Assembly: GCF_014197245.1 (NCBI RefSeq)
Contig: NZ_JACIFF010000003.1
Coordinates: 186,001 to 250,000, forward strand
Source: Neolewinella aquimaris
GTDB taxonomy: Bacteria; Bacteroidota; Bacteroidia; Chitinophagales; Saprospiraceae
DNA: 64,000 nt
Reading direction: 5' to 3'
Below are positions 44,451 to 52,200 of this stretch, in pieces (the first letter of the stretch is position 1; each line of letters begins with the position of its first letter). A program made the position numbers and the translations under genes. Under the pieces are notes generated by a model that searched no databases, had not been told where the DNA came from, and worked only from the letters and a program-made list of their open reading frames with translations.

Positions 44451-44723
44451 GTGGTAAAAAATGCGCTCCTTCTGCTGCTTTCATTGGTCCTCTTCGGTTG
44501 CGGCGAAGACGAAGTCGTACGCGTACAACTCACGCCGGACCAGCGCGAAGAGTACCAGGAGATCGCCTCCAACCGGCTCGACTCCCTGCGCCCCCTGCTC
44601 GACAGTATTTGCCAGGCGACTTTTGAAGATCGGGTTGCCGTGGCCACCGATAGCATCGTGCAGCGCCGACTCGAAGAAGAACTGCGTCTGCGGGCAAGAC
44701 TCGGTCAAACCATCGGGCAATGA
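44451..44723 (+). CDS. Small lipoprotein, 90 aa
   Basis: The sequence MVKNALLLLLSLVLFGCGEDE has a lipobox with Cys17. The rest is highly charged and probably helical (EYQEIASNRLDSLRPLLDSI, RRLEEELRLRARLGQ). I do not recognise it. The start is GTG, supported by the TAAGTTTG box 4 nt upstream. The gene overlaps the next lipoprotein gene by 4 nt (ATGA), so the two are translationally coupled and may act as a pair in the envelope. Confidence 0.75.
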   Translation: MVKNALLLLLSLVLFGCGEDEVVRVQLTPDQREEYQEIASNRLDSLRPLLDSICQATFEDRVAVATDSIVQRRLEEELRLRARLGQTIGQ

Positions 44724-45121
44724 AGTACTACGTATTGGTGCTGATGTTGGGCGTCACGGCTTGTGGCAAGGAAGAGATCGACCCCCGCGCGCTGGTCTTG
44801 GAGCGTGCCGACGAGCAGGTCGCGGCAATACGGGCTAACCTACTCCGCGACTGCGAGCGCGACGTGATGGAGGCCGCCACCGCTCGCGCCGATTCCCTCC
44901 TGCTCGACCGCGCACGGCGCATGCGCCGCATCGCCGGTCGCCCACCCAAGCCGGGCCGGCCCGGTGCCCCACCCGTGAAGGAGCTTTCCCAGCCACTTCC
45001 GTTGCGTCCTCTTTTCCCCTTCGAAATCCGTTTCGATACCTTATTACGTGACAGCCTTCTGCGCGATAGCATTCGTCAGGACAGCATTATGCAGGACAGT
45101 TTGCAACTCATTGTTGACTGA
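44720..45121 (+). CDS. Small lipoprotein, 133 aa
   Basis: The sequence MKYYVLVLMLGVTACGKEE has a lipobox with Cys15. A charged helical region follows (DEQVAAIRANLLRDCERDVM), then a proline/glycine-rich linker (RPPKPGRPGAPP) and a heptad-like tail with repeated RDSLLRDSIRQDSIMQDSL. The tail repeats RDSL/QDSI units of about five residues and may form a coiled coil. It resembles the preceding lipoprotein in size and charge; one may have arisen from the other. A run of ten C (45129-45138) follows the stop codon. Function unknown. Confidence 0.75.
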   Translation: MKYYVLVLMLGVTACGKEEIDPRALVLERADEQVAAIRANLLRDCERDVMEAATARADSLLLDRARRMRRIAGRPPKPGRPGAPPVKELSQPLPLRPLFPFEIRFDTLLRDSLLRDSIRQDSIMQDSLQLIVD

Positions 45122-45197
45122 TTTCCCTCCCCCCCCCCTTTAAGTATACGCAAAAAAAGGATAAAGGGCAAAAGTTAACCAATGTGTAATCTAATAG

Positions 45198-45228
45198 TTG
45201 CACAATAGGATAAGTGTAACTATATTTG
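45198..45228 (+). promoter_or_regulatory. Consensus promoter of small RNA
   Basis: TTG (45198-45200) and TATATTTG (45221-45228) are exactly 20 nt apart, the ideal Bacteroidota -33/-7 pair and the same spacing as for rpmH and tRNA-Leu. The nearest plus-strand protein gene is over 2.6 kb further on. Confidence 0.82.
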
Positions 45229-45232
45229 TGAT

Positions 45233-45323
45233 AGCAGTAGCGCGAGTGCTGCTGCAACCCCACATTCAAGCCTTTATTTTTTGCAACCTTTACCGAGGCC
45301 GGAGAGCAATCTCCGGCTTTTTT
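45233..45323 (+). ncRNA. Candidate small RNA, about 90 nt
   Basis: This is a short transcript bounded by a consensus promoter and a strong terminator. Near the 5' end, AGCAG/CTGCT plus wobble and A-U pairs give a 7-bp hairpin around GCGCGAG. An unpaired middle contains GCAACC twice. The 3' hairpin is closed by a GCAA tetraloop. There is no ATG inside. It reads toward the 3' end of the HMG-CoA synthase gene and overlaps it by 2 nt. It is not 4.5S RNA or tmRNA by motif; 6S RNA was not matched. The transcription start is estimated. Confidence 0.65.
45298..45323 (+). terminator. Terminator of small RNA
   Basis: GCCGGAGA (45298-45305) pairs with TCTCCGGC (45310-45317) around a GCAA tetraloop, followed by six T. 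The T run overlaps the stop codon of the convergent HMG-CoA synthase gene. Confidence 0.93.
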
Positions 45324-46854
45324 ATGCCATCACGCTTGCCGCGTACCCGTAGTGGCGCACGCCCTCGTTTTCCTCGCTGCTGTCGTGCACGTCGGCCAGG
45401 AAGAAGCCTCCCTCACACTGGTGGGCTACGTTCTTGTCCAGGCCGCAGCGGTGAAGTTTTTCGTAGGTCGGGTAGTCGATCTCCTGGCGGTTATCGAGCC
45501 GCAGTTGCAGATCGAAATCTTTGGTGACCTGTCGCCAATCTTCCTGCACTTCCATGGCGCATACCTTGGCTTTGGAGCCACTACCGTAGGCGAATACCAG
45601 GATTTTCTCGCCACTGAGCTCGCGATCATCCGTCAGGGCGGCTTCCAGTGTAGCAACGATGCTGAGGAATACGCTGCCAGAGTAAAGGTTACCCACGCGT
45701 GAACTGGCCCATTCTCCCGGAGCGATGTATTGCTCTACAAACTTACCGTAATCCTCCGTTTTGGTGACCGCGCGCAAGAACTCGCTGCACTTGGTGATGT
45801 ATTCTTCGCGGTTCTCGTAATCGTCGGCGCAGGGGACGTCCAGATCGTTGCGCTCGATGAACTCCATCCACTCGTTCTTGGCCTTCAGTTCTTCCATGTA
45901 CAACTCGGAGAACATGCGGCGCGCCTGGTAGGCGTAGGGAAGGTGAAAGGCGAGGGCGGCGTAGTGGTCGGTCAGGCTGCCGGTCTTGGTGCCCCCGCGG
46001 CGGCGAAAGTCGATCAGCGCCTCCCGAATGCGTGCCTGGTAAGCTTCGGTGCTGTACGGACCGTCGAATACCGGGGTGTCCTTGTGCAGGGTAAGGAACC
46101 GCTCGTTGCAGTCCAGCACGCCCTTCACGTCGAGTCCGGAATTCAGCTTCTGCTCCAACTCGTCGAGCTGGTAGTCCTCCGCGGAAAGATCCGGCAACAT
46201 CTCGATCACCTCCCGGATGATGGCGCGTTTGCTCACCTTGCGTTTCGGCTTGAAGAAGTCGTGGGCCGGACGGGTGGCCACCCCGAAGTCCGGATCGATC
46301 TTCAGCAGACGGGGATCGCGCTTCACGAGCATCGCTACCGCCCCGGCTCCCTGGGTGTACTCACCGGTGCTGCCCATTTCGTACTTAGCGCTGTCGCTGG
46401 CTACCACGATGCCGATGCGGTCCTCGCGACCGGCGGCCCACTCCAACGAATTTTGCAGGGCATCGATGCCACCGATGCAGGCAAAGGTGAGGTCCACCAC
46501 GTCGCAGTGCAAAAAGCAGTTGGGGCCGTAGGTGCTGGCAAAATGGTCCTGCAGCATGTCCAGAACGTAGGTCGCCGTGGGTTTGGCCCCGTCGAGGGCA
46601 CTTTCCGTACCGAGGTAGATGCGTCCTACGGTGCAGGGGTCCAGGTCGTTCTTGTGCATCAGGTCGAGCACGGCGTTGGCGGCCATGGTGGCGGTGTCTT
46701 CCCGCGCGTCGGCGACGGCCATCTGGGTGAGTCCGAGTCCCTTGTTCAGCTTCGCGTAGGAGATGGCTCGCTTCTCGGCCAGTTGCTCGATGGGGAGGTA
46801 GAGCTGGGGAATGTAGACGGAGAAGTCGTCAATACCGACGGAAGAGGAGGACAT
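45322..46854 (-). CDS. Hydroxymethylglutaryl-CoA synthase
   Basis: This thiolase-fold enzyme condenses acetyl-CoA with acetoacetyl-CoA, an early step of the mevalonate pathway to isoprenoids. The nucleophilic cysteine is C126 in DLTFACIGGIDAL. Other family blocks are IDDFSVYIPQLYLP, the GSTGEYTQGAGAVAMLV strand and FHLPYAYQARRMFSE, which holds a catalytic histidine. The length of 510 aa is longer than the usual 390-460 of bacterial enzymes, because of an extended middle region (KPKRKVSKRAIIREVIEML and following). Other mevalonate genes are not in this window. HMG-CoA synthase-like proteins also serve polyketide beta-branching, but no polyketide genes are near. Confidence 0.88.
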   Translation of the reverse strand: MSSSSVGIDDFSVYIPQLYLPIEQLAEKRAISYAKLNKGLGLTQMAVADAREDTATMAANAVLDLMHKNDLDPCTVGRIYLGTESALDGAKPTATYVLDMLQDHFASTYGPNCFLHCDVVDLTFACIGGIDALQNSLEWAAGREDRIGIVVASDSAKYEMGSTGEYTQGAGAVAMLVKRDPRLLKIDPDFGVATRPAHDFFKPKRKVSKRAIIREVIEMLPDLSAEDYQLDELEQKLNSGLDVKGVLDCNERFLTLHKDTPVFDGPYSTEAYQARIREALIDFRRRGGTKTGSLTDHYAALAFHLPYAYQARRMFSELYMEELKAKNEWMEFIERNDLDVPCADDYENREEYITKCSEFLRAVTKTEDYGKFVEQYIAPGEWASSRVGNLYSGSVFLSIVATLEAALTDDRELSGEKILVFAYGSGSKAKVCAMEVQEDWRQVTKDFDLQLRLDNRQEIDYPTYEKLHRCGLDKNVAHQCEGGFFLADVHDSSEENEGVRHYGYAASVMA

Positions 46855-46917
46855 GTAGCGAGGATTTATAGGAACTCAACGCCCCACCAAATCGCATGGT
46901 TTAGGTACCCCCCGGTC

Positions 46918-47781
46918 TTAGCGCGCTACCCGGCAGTGGCGCAGATATTCCAGCACCATTGCCGGCACCAGATCGCCCGTCAGACTGTGGCCGCAGTCGC
47001 GGGTAGTAATGAGGCTCGATCCGGCCCAGTTGGCGTGCATGAGGTACGCCCCGTCGATGGGGGCCAGGTCGTCGCACTCATCGTGGACGATCAGGCCGGG
47101 CACCCGTAGGTTCTTCACGTAGTTGATGAAGGAGATGTCGGTGAAGCTCACGTCCAGTTTACGGCGGAACTGCTCGTCGATCCCCCACTTTACCTTATCG
47201 TGCACGCCCACGAAACTGCAGAACTTGTCAATGAAGTTTTCCAGTTCCCCCGGCACGGCCAGGGATACGAACTGCTGGGGCTCGTATTCGGGGTCCATCT
47301 CGGTCAGGTACCAGATCGCGGCCATGCCGCCGGCGGAGTGGCCGATCCAGTAGTCGGGGGCAAAGCCGTGGTGGTGGAGGTAAGACTTGAGTGCCTCGGC
47401 GTAAATGAGCGCGTTAAAGCGCTTACCGCCGCTGCGTCCGTGGGCGGGGGCGTCGAAGGCGTAAATAGAATATCCGGCACGCCGCAGCGGCTCGAAGAAG
47501 GCGAACCAGCGCCCGGTATTGCTCTCCCAGCCGTGCAGGAGCATCACGCTCGGGCCCTTGCCGGGCCAGTGATAACACTGCAGTTTGCTACCGCTTGCCT
47601 CGACGGTATACCGCTCGGCGGTGCGCATGAAGGCGTCGCTGAGGGGCTCGTCGGCGGCCCGCCGCGGTTTGCTCAGGAGGTAGAATCCGATCTTACCGGC
47701 GTGGCGTCGCGACATCCGCGCCGTCCCGTTGAGCAGGCGGCGGATACTCCCGATGACAAACTTTTCTCTCTTACCTGCCAT
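46918..47781 (-). CDS. Alpha/beta hydrolase
   Basis: The 287-aa protein has an alpha/beta hydrolase core. The nucleophile elbow GHSAGGMAAIWYL carries the catalytic serine. The oxyanion strand is SVMLLHGWESNTGRWFAFFEPL and YAFDAPAHGRSGG follows. The acid and base are likely in IVHDECDDLAPIDG and TTRDCGHSLTGD. It resembles esterase or peptide-bond-cleaving lipases, but the substrate is unknown. An N-terminal 55-residue helical lead precedes the core. A TAAGTTTG box lies 25 nt upstream of the ATG. The gene is separate from HMG-CoA synthase by 63 nt on the same strand. Confidence 0.88.
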   Translation of the reverse strand: MAGKREKFVIGSIRRLLNGTARMSRRHAGKIGFYLLSKPRRAADEPLSDAFMRTAERYTVEASGSKLQCYHWPGKGPSVMLLHGWESNTGRWFAFFEPLRRAGYSIYAFDAPAHGRSGGKRFNALIYAEALKSYLHHHGFAPDYWIGHSAGGMAAIWYLTEMDPEYEPQQFVSLAVPGELENFIDKFCSFVGVHDKVKWGIDEQFRRKLDVSFTDISFINYVKNLRVPGLIVHDECDDLAPIDGAYLMHANWAGSSLITTRDCGHSLTGDLVPAMVLEYLRHCRVAR

Positions 47782-47806
47782 GCGGCATCTGCATCTTTTC
47801 CACCGA

Positions 47807-47814
47807 CAAACTTA
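47807..47814 (-). promoter_or_regulatory. -7 box TAAGTTTG of hydrolase gene
   Basis: This minus-strand TAnnTTTG match ends 25 nt before the ATG at 47781. No good TTG was seen at the -33 position. Confidence 0.55.
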
Positions 47815-47876
47815 AAGTTCATTCCGGGAACTTGTGTACGATTGGGGCCGTTATCTCGATTCTTAATCCTTTTCCA

Positions 47877-49145
47877 ATGGCCGAATTGCTCACCCGCCTG
47901 ACCCAACTCTACGTCCGGGCGTTCTCCGGCCTCCCCCGTAAAGTATGGCTTTTGTCCCTGGTTATGGTAGTAAACCGCAGCGGGGCCATGGTCATTGCCT
48001 TCCTCTCGGTTTACCTGGTCAATTCAATGGGCTACTCGGCCACCGACGCCGGCTGGGTTATGGGCGCGTTCGGCGCCGGCGGCATCGTGGGCAACTACGT
48101 CGGCGGCATCCTCAACGACCGCTACGGCTCCTGGCACATCATGGTGTTCAGCCTGGTCGTCGCGGGCATCCTGCATATTCTCATCGGACAGGTAACCTCC
48201 TTCTGGCCCCTGTGCATCCTGGTCTTCCTGACCTCCGTCACCGCCGATGCCTTCCGGCCCGCTAACCGTGCCGCCATCGCCATTTACGCAAAGCCCGAAA
48301 ACCTGACCCAGTCCTACGGATTGCAGCGCCTGGCCGCCAACCTCGGATTCTCCATCGGGCCGGCACTCGGCGGCCTGCTCATCGCTACTTACGGCTACAC
48401 CAGCCTGTTCTGGGCCGACGGCATCACCTTTTTGCTCGCGGCCGCACTGTTTCTGCTCGCGATTCCCGCCGACGAAACATCGCGTCCGTTGGTAGACACC
48501 GCTCCTGCGTTCCCCGCCCAAGGTATGCCCCTGACGGAAACCCGCCCGGCCCTGCGACAGCCCTGGCTACTCTACCTGATTCTGGCCAACGCCTGCGTAA
48601 TTACCTGCTTTTTCCAGTTCTTCAGCACGGTGCCGGTCCACCTTACGCAGAATGGGTACACAGAGAGCGAGTTCGGCCTGCTGCTCACCATCAGCGGGGT
48701 GGCGATCGTGCTCATCGAAATGCCGCTGGTGTACCTGGCCGATCGCCGGCTGCGCCCCCTGTACGTAATGCTGGCGGGTACGGCACTGATTCTGGCCGGT
48801 TATTTCCTGCTCCCGCTGGCGGTAGTGGCGGGTTATTACCTGTTGGTCATCTGGATTCTGCTCATCACGCTGGGCGAGATCCTGTTCATGCCCTTCACGA
48901 GCACCTACGTGGCCAAGCACGCGCCGCCCGCACGGAGGGGAGAATACCTGGGGGTACTGTCGGCCAGTTATTCACTCGCCTTCGTCCTCACGCCGGTGAT
49001 CGGGTTTCAACTGGCGGAATACTTTGGCTACGTCGTATCGATTTACAGCGTGACCAGCATCGGTATTCTGGGGCTGCTGTTACTGCTGTTGGTAGACCGG
49101 TCGCGGGAAATTCGGACGCGGGAACTGTCCGCCGACCTGGTCTAG
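47877..49145 (+). CDS. Major facilitator superfamily transporter
   Basis: The 422-aa protein has twelve predicted membrane helices. The loop between helices 2 and 3, GNYVGGILNDRYGSWHIM, fits the MFS motif GxxxDRxGRR. A matching loop LVYLADRRLRPLYVM lies in the second half. A central cytoplasmic linker (DTAPAFPAQGMPLTETRPALRQ) separates the halves. It belongs to the drug/metabolite efflux-like group, but the substrate is unknown. ATG at 47877 (MAELLTRLTQLY) was chosen; a TTG 15 codons earlier is unlikely. It overlaps the convergent acidic-protein gene by 4 nt. Confidence 0.85.
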   Translation: MAELLTRLTQLYVRAFSGLPRKVWLLSLVMVVNRSGAMVIAFLSVYLVNSMGYSATDAGWVMGAFGAGGIVGNYVGGILNDRYGSWHIMVFSLVVAGILHILIGQVTSFWPLCILVFLTSVTADAFRPANRAAIAIYAKPENLTQSYGLQRLAANLGFSIGPALGGLLIATYGYTSLFWADGITFLLAAALFLLAIPADETSRPLVDTAPAFPAQGMPLTETRPALRQPWLLYLILANACVITCFFQFFSTVPVHLTQNGYTESEFGLLLTISGVAIVLIEMPLVYLADRRLRPLYVMLAGTALILAGYFLLPLAVVAGYYLLVIWILLITLGEILFMPFTSTYVAKHAPPARRGEYLGVLSASYSLAFVLTPVIGFQLAEYFGYVVSIYSVTSIGILGLLLLLLVDRSREIRTRELSADLV

Positions 49146-49600
49146 GTCAGGGTATCGATGACCGTCTTCAGCGTCACGAAGAAGGGCTCGCGGGCCTCGC
49201 GGGAGATTTCGTCTTCGCCGTCTTCCGCTAGTAGTAGGTCCTCCACGAAGGCCAGTAGATCCTCCTCCCGGCTCTGCTCGAAGAAGGGGTTGAGGCGGTC
49301 GCGGAAGCTGCCTTTCGCTTCGCCCATGGTTTCGTAGTTGCTTTCCTCGGCCGCCGCGATCTGCTCGCCACTTACCTCGGGTACCCCCGACTTTTCGTCC
49401 TCCACCGACTGGAAGATCACCAGGGCGGCAAACAGGAGCAGTTCGCGCTCTCGCTCGGTGAAGGCTTCCACGTCCTCATTGGTGAGGTATTCCATAAGCT
49501 CCGGCTGGCTCTCGGCGAAATCGCGGATCTCCGTTTCGTAGTCTTCGCTGGCGTTTTCCAGGCGGGCGAGCGTACGCTCGATGGTGGTCTCTGAGATCAT
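49142..49600 (-). CDS. Acidic hypothetical protein, 152 aa
   Basis: This is a soluble, very acidic, probably all-helical protein (ERTLARLENASEDYETEIRD, LLLFAALVIFQSVEDEKSG, REEDLLAFVEDLLLAEDGED). No signal peptide, cysteine or known motif is visible. The pattern of a short hydrophobic helix flanked by acidic helices recalls small uncharacterised Bacteroidota proteins, but I cannot name the family. The 3' end overlaps the convergent MFS gene by 4 nt. It lies 71 nt downstream of the 120-aa hypothetical gene on the same strand. Confidence 0.7.
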   Translation of the reverse strand: MISETTIERTLARLENASEDYETEIRDFAESQPELMEYLTNEDVEAFTERERELLLFAALVIFQSVEDEKSGVPEVSGEQIAAAEESNYETMGEAKGSFRDRLNPFFEQSREEDLLAFVEDLLLAEDGEDEISREAREPFFVTLKTVIDTLT

Positions 49601-49671
49601 GTTCGTAAAGCGGATGAAACAAATGGGCGGGGCCGCGGGTGCAATGATTGGAGAAGCTAGGGCAAGGTCCT

Positions 49672-50034
49672 CTACCCCTTACCGGGCACGAAGCCGAAGC
49701 GTCCACCGGCTTCGTCGATGATAAGGAAGCAAAAGCTATCGGCATTCTCCCGGTACACCTTGCGGAAGGGGTCGACCTTTTCCTGGGTCACGACCTGCCG
49801 GGCGACCAGCTCTTCGAGCGTGGTGACGTTGACCGTCCAGACCAGATTGCGGGGCGTAGGTACTTCCAGCAAGTGAATACCGGGCACGCTCTCCGTATCG
49901 TCGCCCGCATAGGCAACGAAGACGGGGTAGTTGCTGACCTTTTCATCCATCACGGTCTCCGCCGCCTGTTGCAGGGGCTGGTGGTAGGGTTTGATGTCGG
50001 TCTGAAGCTGGATCCAGTTGGCGTTCTCTTGCAT
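49672..50034 (-). CDS. Hypothetical protein, 120 aa
   Basis: This soluble protein of mixed alpha/beta character includes VSNYPVFVAYAGDDTE, IHLLEVPTPRNLVWTVNVTTLEELV and CFLIIDEAGGRFGFVP. It has no signal peptide or membrane segment and I do not recognise the family. ATG at 50034 (MQENANWIQLQ) is preferred; a longer frame adds 15 residues that overlap pdxH. It starts 13 nt after the pdxH stop codon and is probably in the same operon. Confidence 0.7.
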   Translation of the reverse strand: MQENANWIQLQTDIKPYHQPLQQAAETVMDEKVSNYPVFVAYAGDDTESVPGIHLLEVPTPRNLVWTVNVTTLEELVARQVVTQEKVDPFRKVYRENADSFCFLIIDEAGGRFGFVPGKG

Positions 50035-50047
50035 GCGGGGAAGTAAA

Positions 50048-50692
50048 TTAGGGGGCGAGGCGGTCACGATTCCACTCATTCTCGTTGCGGGTGTAAACGA
50101 GGCGATCGTGCAGGCGGCTGCTGCGACCCTGCCAGAATTCGATCATCTCGGGGATAACGACGAAGCCGCCCCAATTCTCCGGACGGGGCAGCACCTCATC
50201 GTCGCGGAATCGTTCTTCGACTTCCTCCCTGCGCCGCTCGAGGAATTCGCGGTCGGGGATCACGTCGCTCTGCGGGCTGGTCCAGGCGCCGATCTGACTT
50301 TTCTTCGGTCGGCTCTGAAAGTACTCGGTGGAGGTGTCGGGATCGACCTTCTCGACCCGGCCCTCGACGCGCACCGACCGTTGCAGTTCGAGCCAGTTAA
50401 ACACCACGGCCACGTGGGGGTGAGCGGTGATCTCGTGCCCCTTGCGGCTGTCGTAGTTGGTGTAGAAAGTGAATCCCCGGTCGCTGACTTCCTTAAGTAA
50501 GACCGTGCGCGCGGCGGGGTGGCCCGCGGCATTCACCGTAGCTACGACCATGGCGTTAGGCTCGGGGTCCTTACTGTCCTTCGCTTCCTTAAACCAGCGG
50601 TCGAAGAGGGGGAAGGGATCGGCAGGAGCGTCTTTCTCGAGAAGGACATCGGCTTGGTAGTCGACCCGCAGGTCGGAGGCGTCAATGGGCAT
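50048..50692 (-). CDS. pdxH: Pyridoxamine 5'-phosphate oxidase
   Basis: This FMN enzyme oxidises pyridoxamine or pyridoxine phosphate to pyridoxal phosphate. The 214-aa protein has the family blocks DPFPLFDRWFKEA, AARTVLLKEVSDRGFTFYTNY, GHEITAHPHVAVVFNW, RSVRVEGRVEKV, SQIGAWTSPQSDVI and the C-terminal WQGRSSRLHDRLVY with W...RLAP. Start MPIDASDLRVDYQ at 50692 matches homologues. With pdxA about 6 kb away this window holds two PLP-synthesis genes, though not in one operon. Confidence 0.96.
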   Translation of the reverse strand: MPIDASDLRVDYQADVLLEKDAPADPFPLFDRWFKEAKDSKDPEPNAMVVATVNAAGHPAARTVLLKEVSDRGFTFYTNYDSRKGHEITAHPHVAVVFNWLELQRSVRVEGRVEKVDPDTSTEYFQSRPKKSQIGAWTSPQSDVIPDREFLERRREEVEERFRDDEVLPRPENWGGFVVIPEMIEFWQGRSSRLHDRLVYTRNENEWNRDRLAP

Positions 50693-50782
50693 GTTGCTGT
50701 CTTTTGTCCGCGGTACGGATTGGAGTAACACGGAATCACCCCGAATTGACTGCGGCGTGGGCGGCTTTTTTCCGCTCCCGGA

Positions 50783-52060
50783 CTAAGCCGCGGCGCGTAG
50801 TACTTCCAGCATGCCGCCCTCCAGCTTAGATTTGGCGTATACGGCGTCGATGCAGTAGTGCTTGACCTCCTTGTGGCCGGGCAGGTCGAACATAGCGTCC
50901 GTCATGATGGCTTCGCAGATGGAGCGCAGTCCGCGGGCACCGAGCTCGTACTCGAGGGCGGTCTCGGCGATGAACTGGATGGCATCGTCGGTGAAAACCA
51001 GGTTGATGCCCTCCAGGCGGAACAGGTGCTGGTACTGCCGCAGCAGGCTATTGCGGGGCTCGACGAGAATACGCTTCATGGCATCGAGGTCGAGTGGCTT
51101 GAGGTAAGAGATCACGGGTAGGCGGCCAATGAGCTCGGGGATCATGCCGAAGCGCTTGACATCACGGTGGGTGATGTACTGCAGCATGTCGTCCTCCTTG
51201 ATCTGCTTCTTGTTGGCATTGCCGTAGCCGATCACCTTGGTATTGGTGCGACGGGCGATGATCTTTTCGATGCCGTCGAAAGCTCCTCCGCAGATGAAGA
51301 GGATATTCTGGGTGTTCACCTTCACGAGCTTCTGCTCGGGGTGCTTGCGGCCGCCCTGGGGGGGGACGTTGACGTCAGTGCCTTCCAGCATCTTCAGCAT
51401 GGCCTGCTGTACGCCCTCGCCGCTCACGTCGCGGGTGATGCTGGGATTGTCGCTCTTGCGGGCGACCTTGTCCATCTCGTCGATGTAGACGATGCCGTGC
51501 TCGGCGGCGGCTACGTTGTAGTCACACACCTGGAGCAGGCGACTAAGAATGCTCTCCACGTCCTCACCTACGTAGCCGGCCTCCGTAAAGACGGTGGCGT
51601 CGACGATGGCGAAGGGCACCTGCAGAAATTTCGCAATGGTCTTGGCCAACAGGGTCTTACCCGTTCCGGTGCGGCCGACGAGCAGGATGTTGCTCTTTTC
51701 GATCTGTACCTCATCGTCGCTGGTGGCGGGATGGGACAGTCGCTTATAGTGGTTGTACACCGCCACGGAGAGGATCTTCTTGGCCGCGTCCTGTCCGATG
51801 ACGTATTTGTCGAGGTGCTCCTTGATCTGGGTGGGGATGATGCTTTTGGGGAGCTTGAAGTCGTAGCCGGTTTTCTTGGCTTCGGGCTGGGGCTGCTCCT
51901 CGGGGTTGAGCCCTCCGTAGAGTTCCTCCGCGACGATCTCCTGGGCCTGTTCCACGCAGACTTCACAGATGTGGGCGTCGAGACCGGCTACGAGCACCAG
52001 CGCGTCGCTCTTGTCGCGGCCGCAGAAGGAACAGCGGAAATCTTGTCGTTTACCTCGCAT
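50783..52060 (-). CDS. clpX: ATP-dependent Clp protease ATP-binding subunit ClpX
   Basis: ClpX unfolds tagged proteins and feeds them to ClpP. The 425-aa protein has the N-terminal zinc finger [13 protein letters not shown] with a second CEVC pair. The Walker A is [15 protein letters not shown], where most ClpX have GPTGCGKT. The Walker B is [12 protein letters not shown]. The tripeptide loop IGYG and the sensor motif [12 protein letters not shown] are intact. ATG at 52060 ([10 protein letters not shown]) gives the usual N-terminus; the adjacent ATG at 52063 is equally possible. A promoter candidate lies about 40 nt upstream. It follows clpP on the same strand. Confidence 0.97.
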   Translation of the reverse strand: MRGKRQDFRCSFCGRDKSDALVLVAGLDAHICEVCVEQAQEIVAEELYGGLNPEEQPQPEAKKTGYDFKLPKSIIPTQIKEHLDKYVIGQDAAKKILSVAVYNHYKRLSHPATSDDEVQIEKSNILLVGRTGTGKTLLAKTIAKFLQVPFAIVDATVFTEAGYVGEDVESILSRLLQVCDYNVAAAEHGIVYIDEMDKVARKSDNPSITRDVSGEGVQQAMLKMLEGTDVNVPPQGGRKHPEQKLVKVNTQNILFICGGAFDGIEKIIARRTNTKVIGYGNANKKQIKEDDMLQYITHRDVKRFGMIPELIGRLPVISYLKPLDLDAMKRILVEPRNSLLRQYQHLFRLEGINLVFTDDAIQFIAETALEYELGARGLRSICEAIMTDAMFDLPGHKEVKHYCIDAVYAKSKLEGGMLEVLRAAA

Positions 52061-52102
52061 CATATGGGGGGATAGGTTGGGACACGGTTTTAGGCGTCTA
52101 TA

Positions 52103-52131
52103 CAAAAATACGGCGGGCCGGGCAGATGCAA
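52103..52131 (-). promoter_or_regulatory. Promoter candidate of clpX
   Basis: On the minus strand TTG (52129-52131) is followed after 18 nt by TATTTTTG (52103-52110), with a leader of about 40 nt to the clpX ATG. The -7 box coincides with the T run of the clpP terminator. Confidence 0.6.
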
Positions 52132-52158
52132 TTGATTGCAGCCTTGCCGGCCCGCCGT
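52103..52158 (-). terminator. Terminator of clpP
   Basis: On the minus strand ACGGCGGGCCGG (52147-52158) pairs perfectly with CCGGCCCGCCGT (52110-52121), followed by ATTTTTG. The 25-nt loop holds a smaller stem TGCAAT/ATTGCA (52127-52140). Confidence 0.85.
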
Positions 52159-52200
52159 TCGTGGTAGCGCAGTGCGGTGCGCCGGTACGATCAGTTTAAC

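Noticed and set aside
45129-45138. Phase-variable C tract
   Set aside because: The run of ten C is in the gap after the second small lipoprotein gene and touches neither a promoter nor a coding frame. It may simply vary in length or be a sequencing error.
45233-45323. 4.5S RNA or 6S RNA identity of the small RNA
   Set aside because: The conserved SRP loop (GGAAGGAAGCAGCC type) is absent, and 90 nt is too short for 6S RNA with its long central bubble.
45730-47109. Plus-strand open frame of 459 codons opposite HMG-CoA synthase
   Set aside because: It lies entirely antisense to a well-supported enzyme gene and its predicted protein is Val/Gly/His-rich without motifs.
51167-52075. Plus-strand open frame opposite clpX
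   Set aside because: Antisense shadow of a certain gene; the sequence is a hydrophobic low-complexity string.
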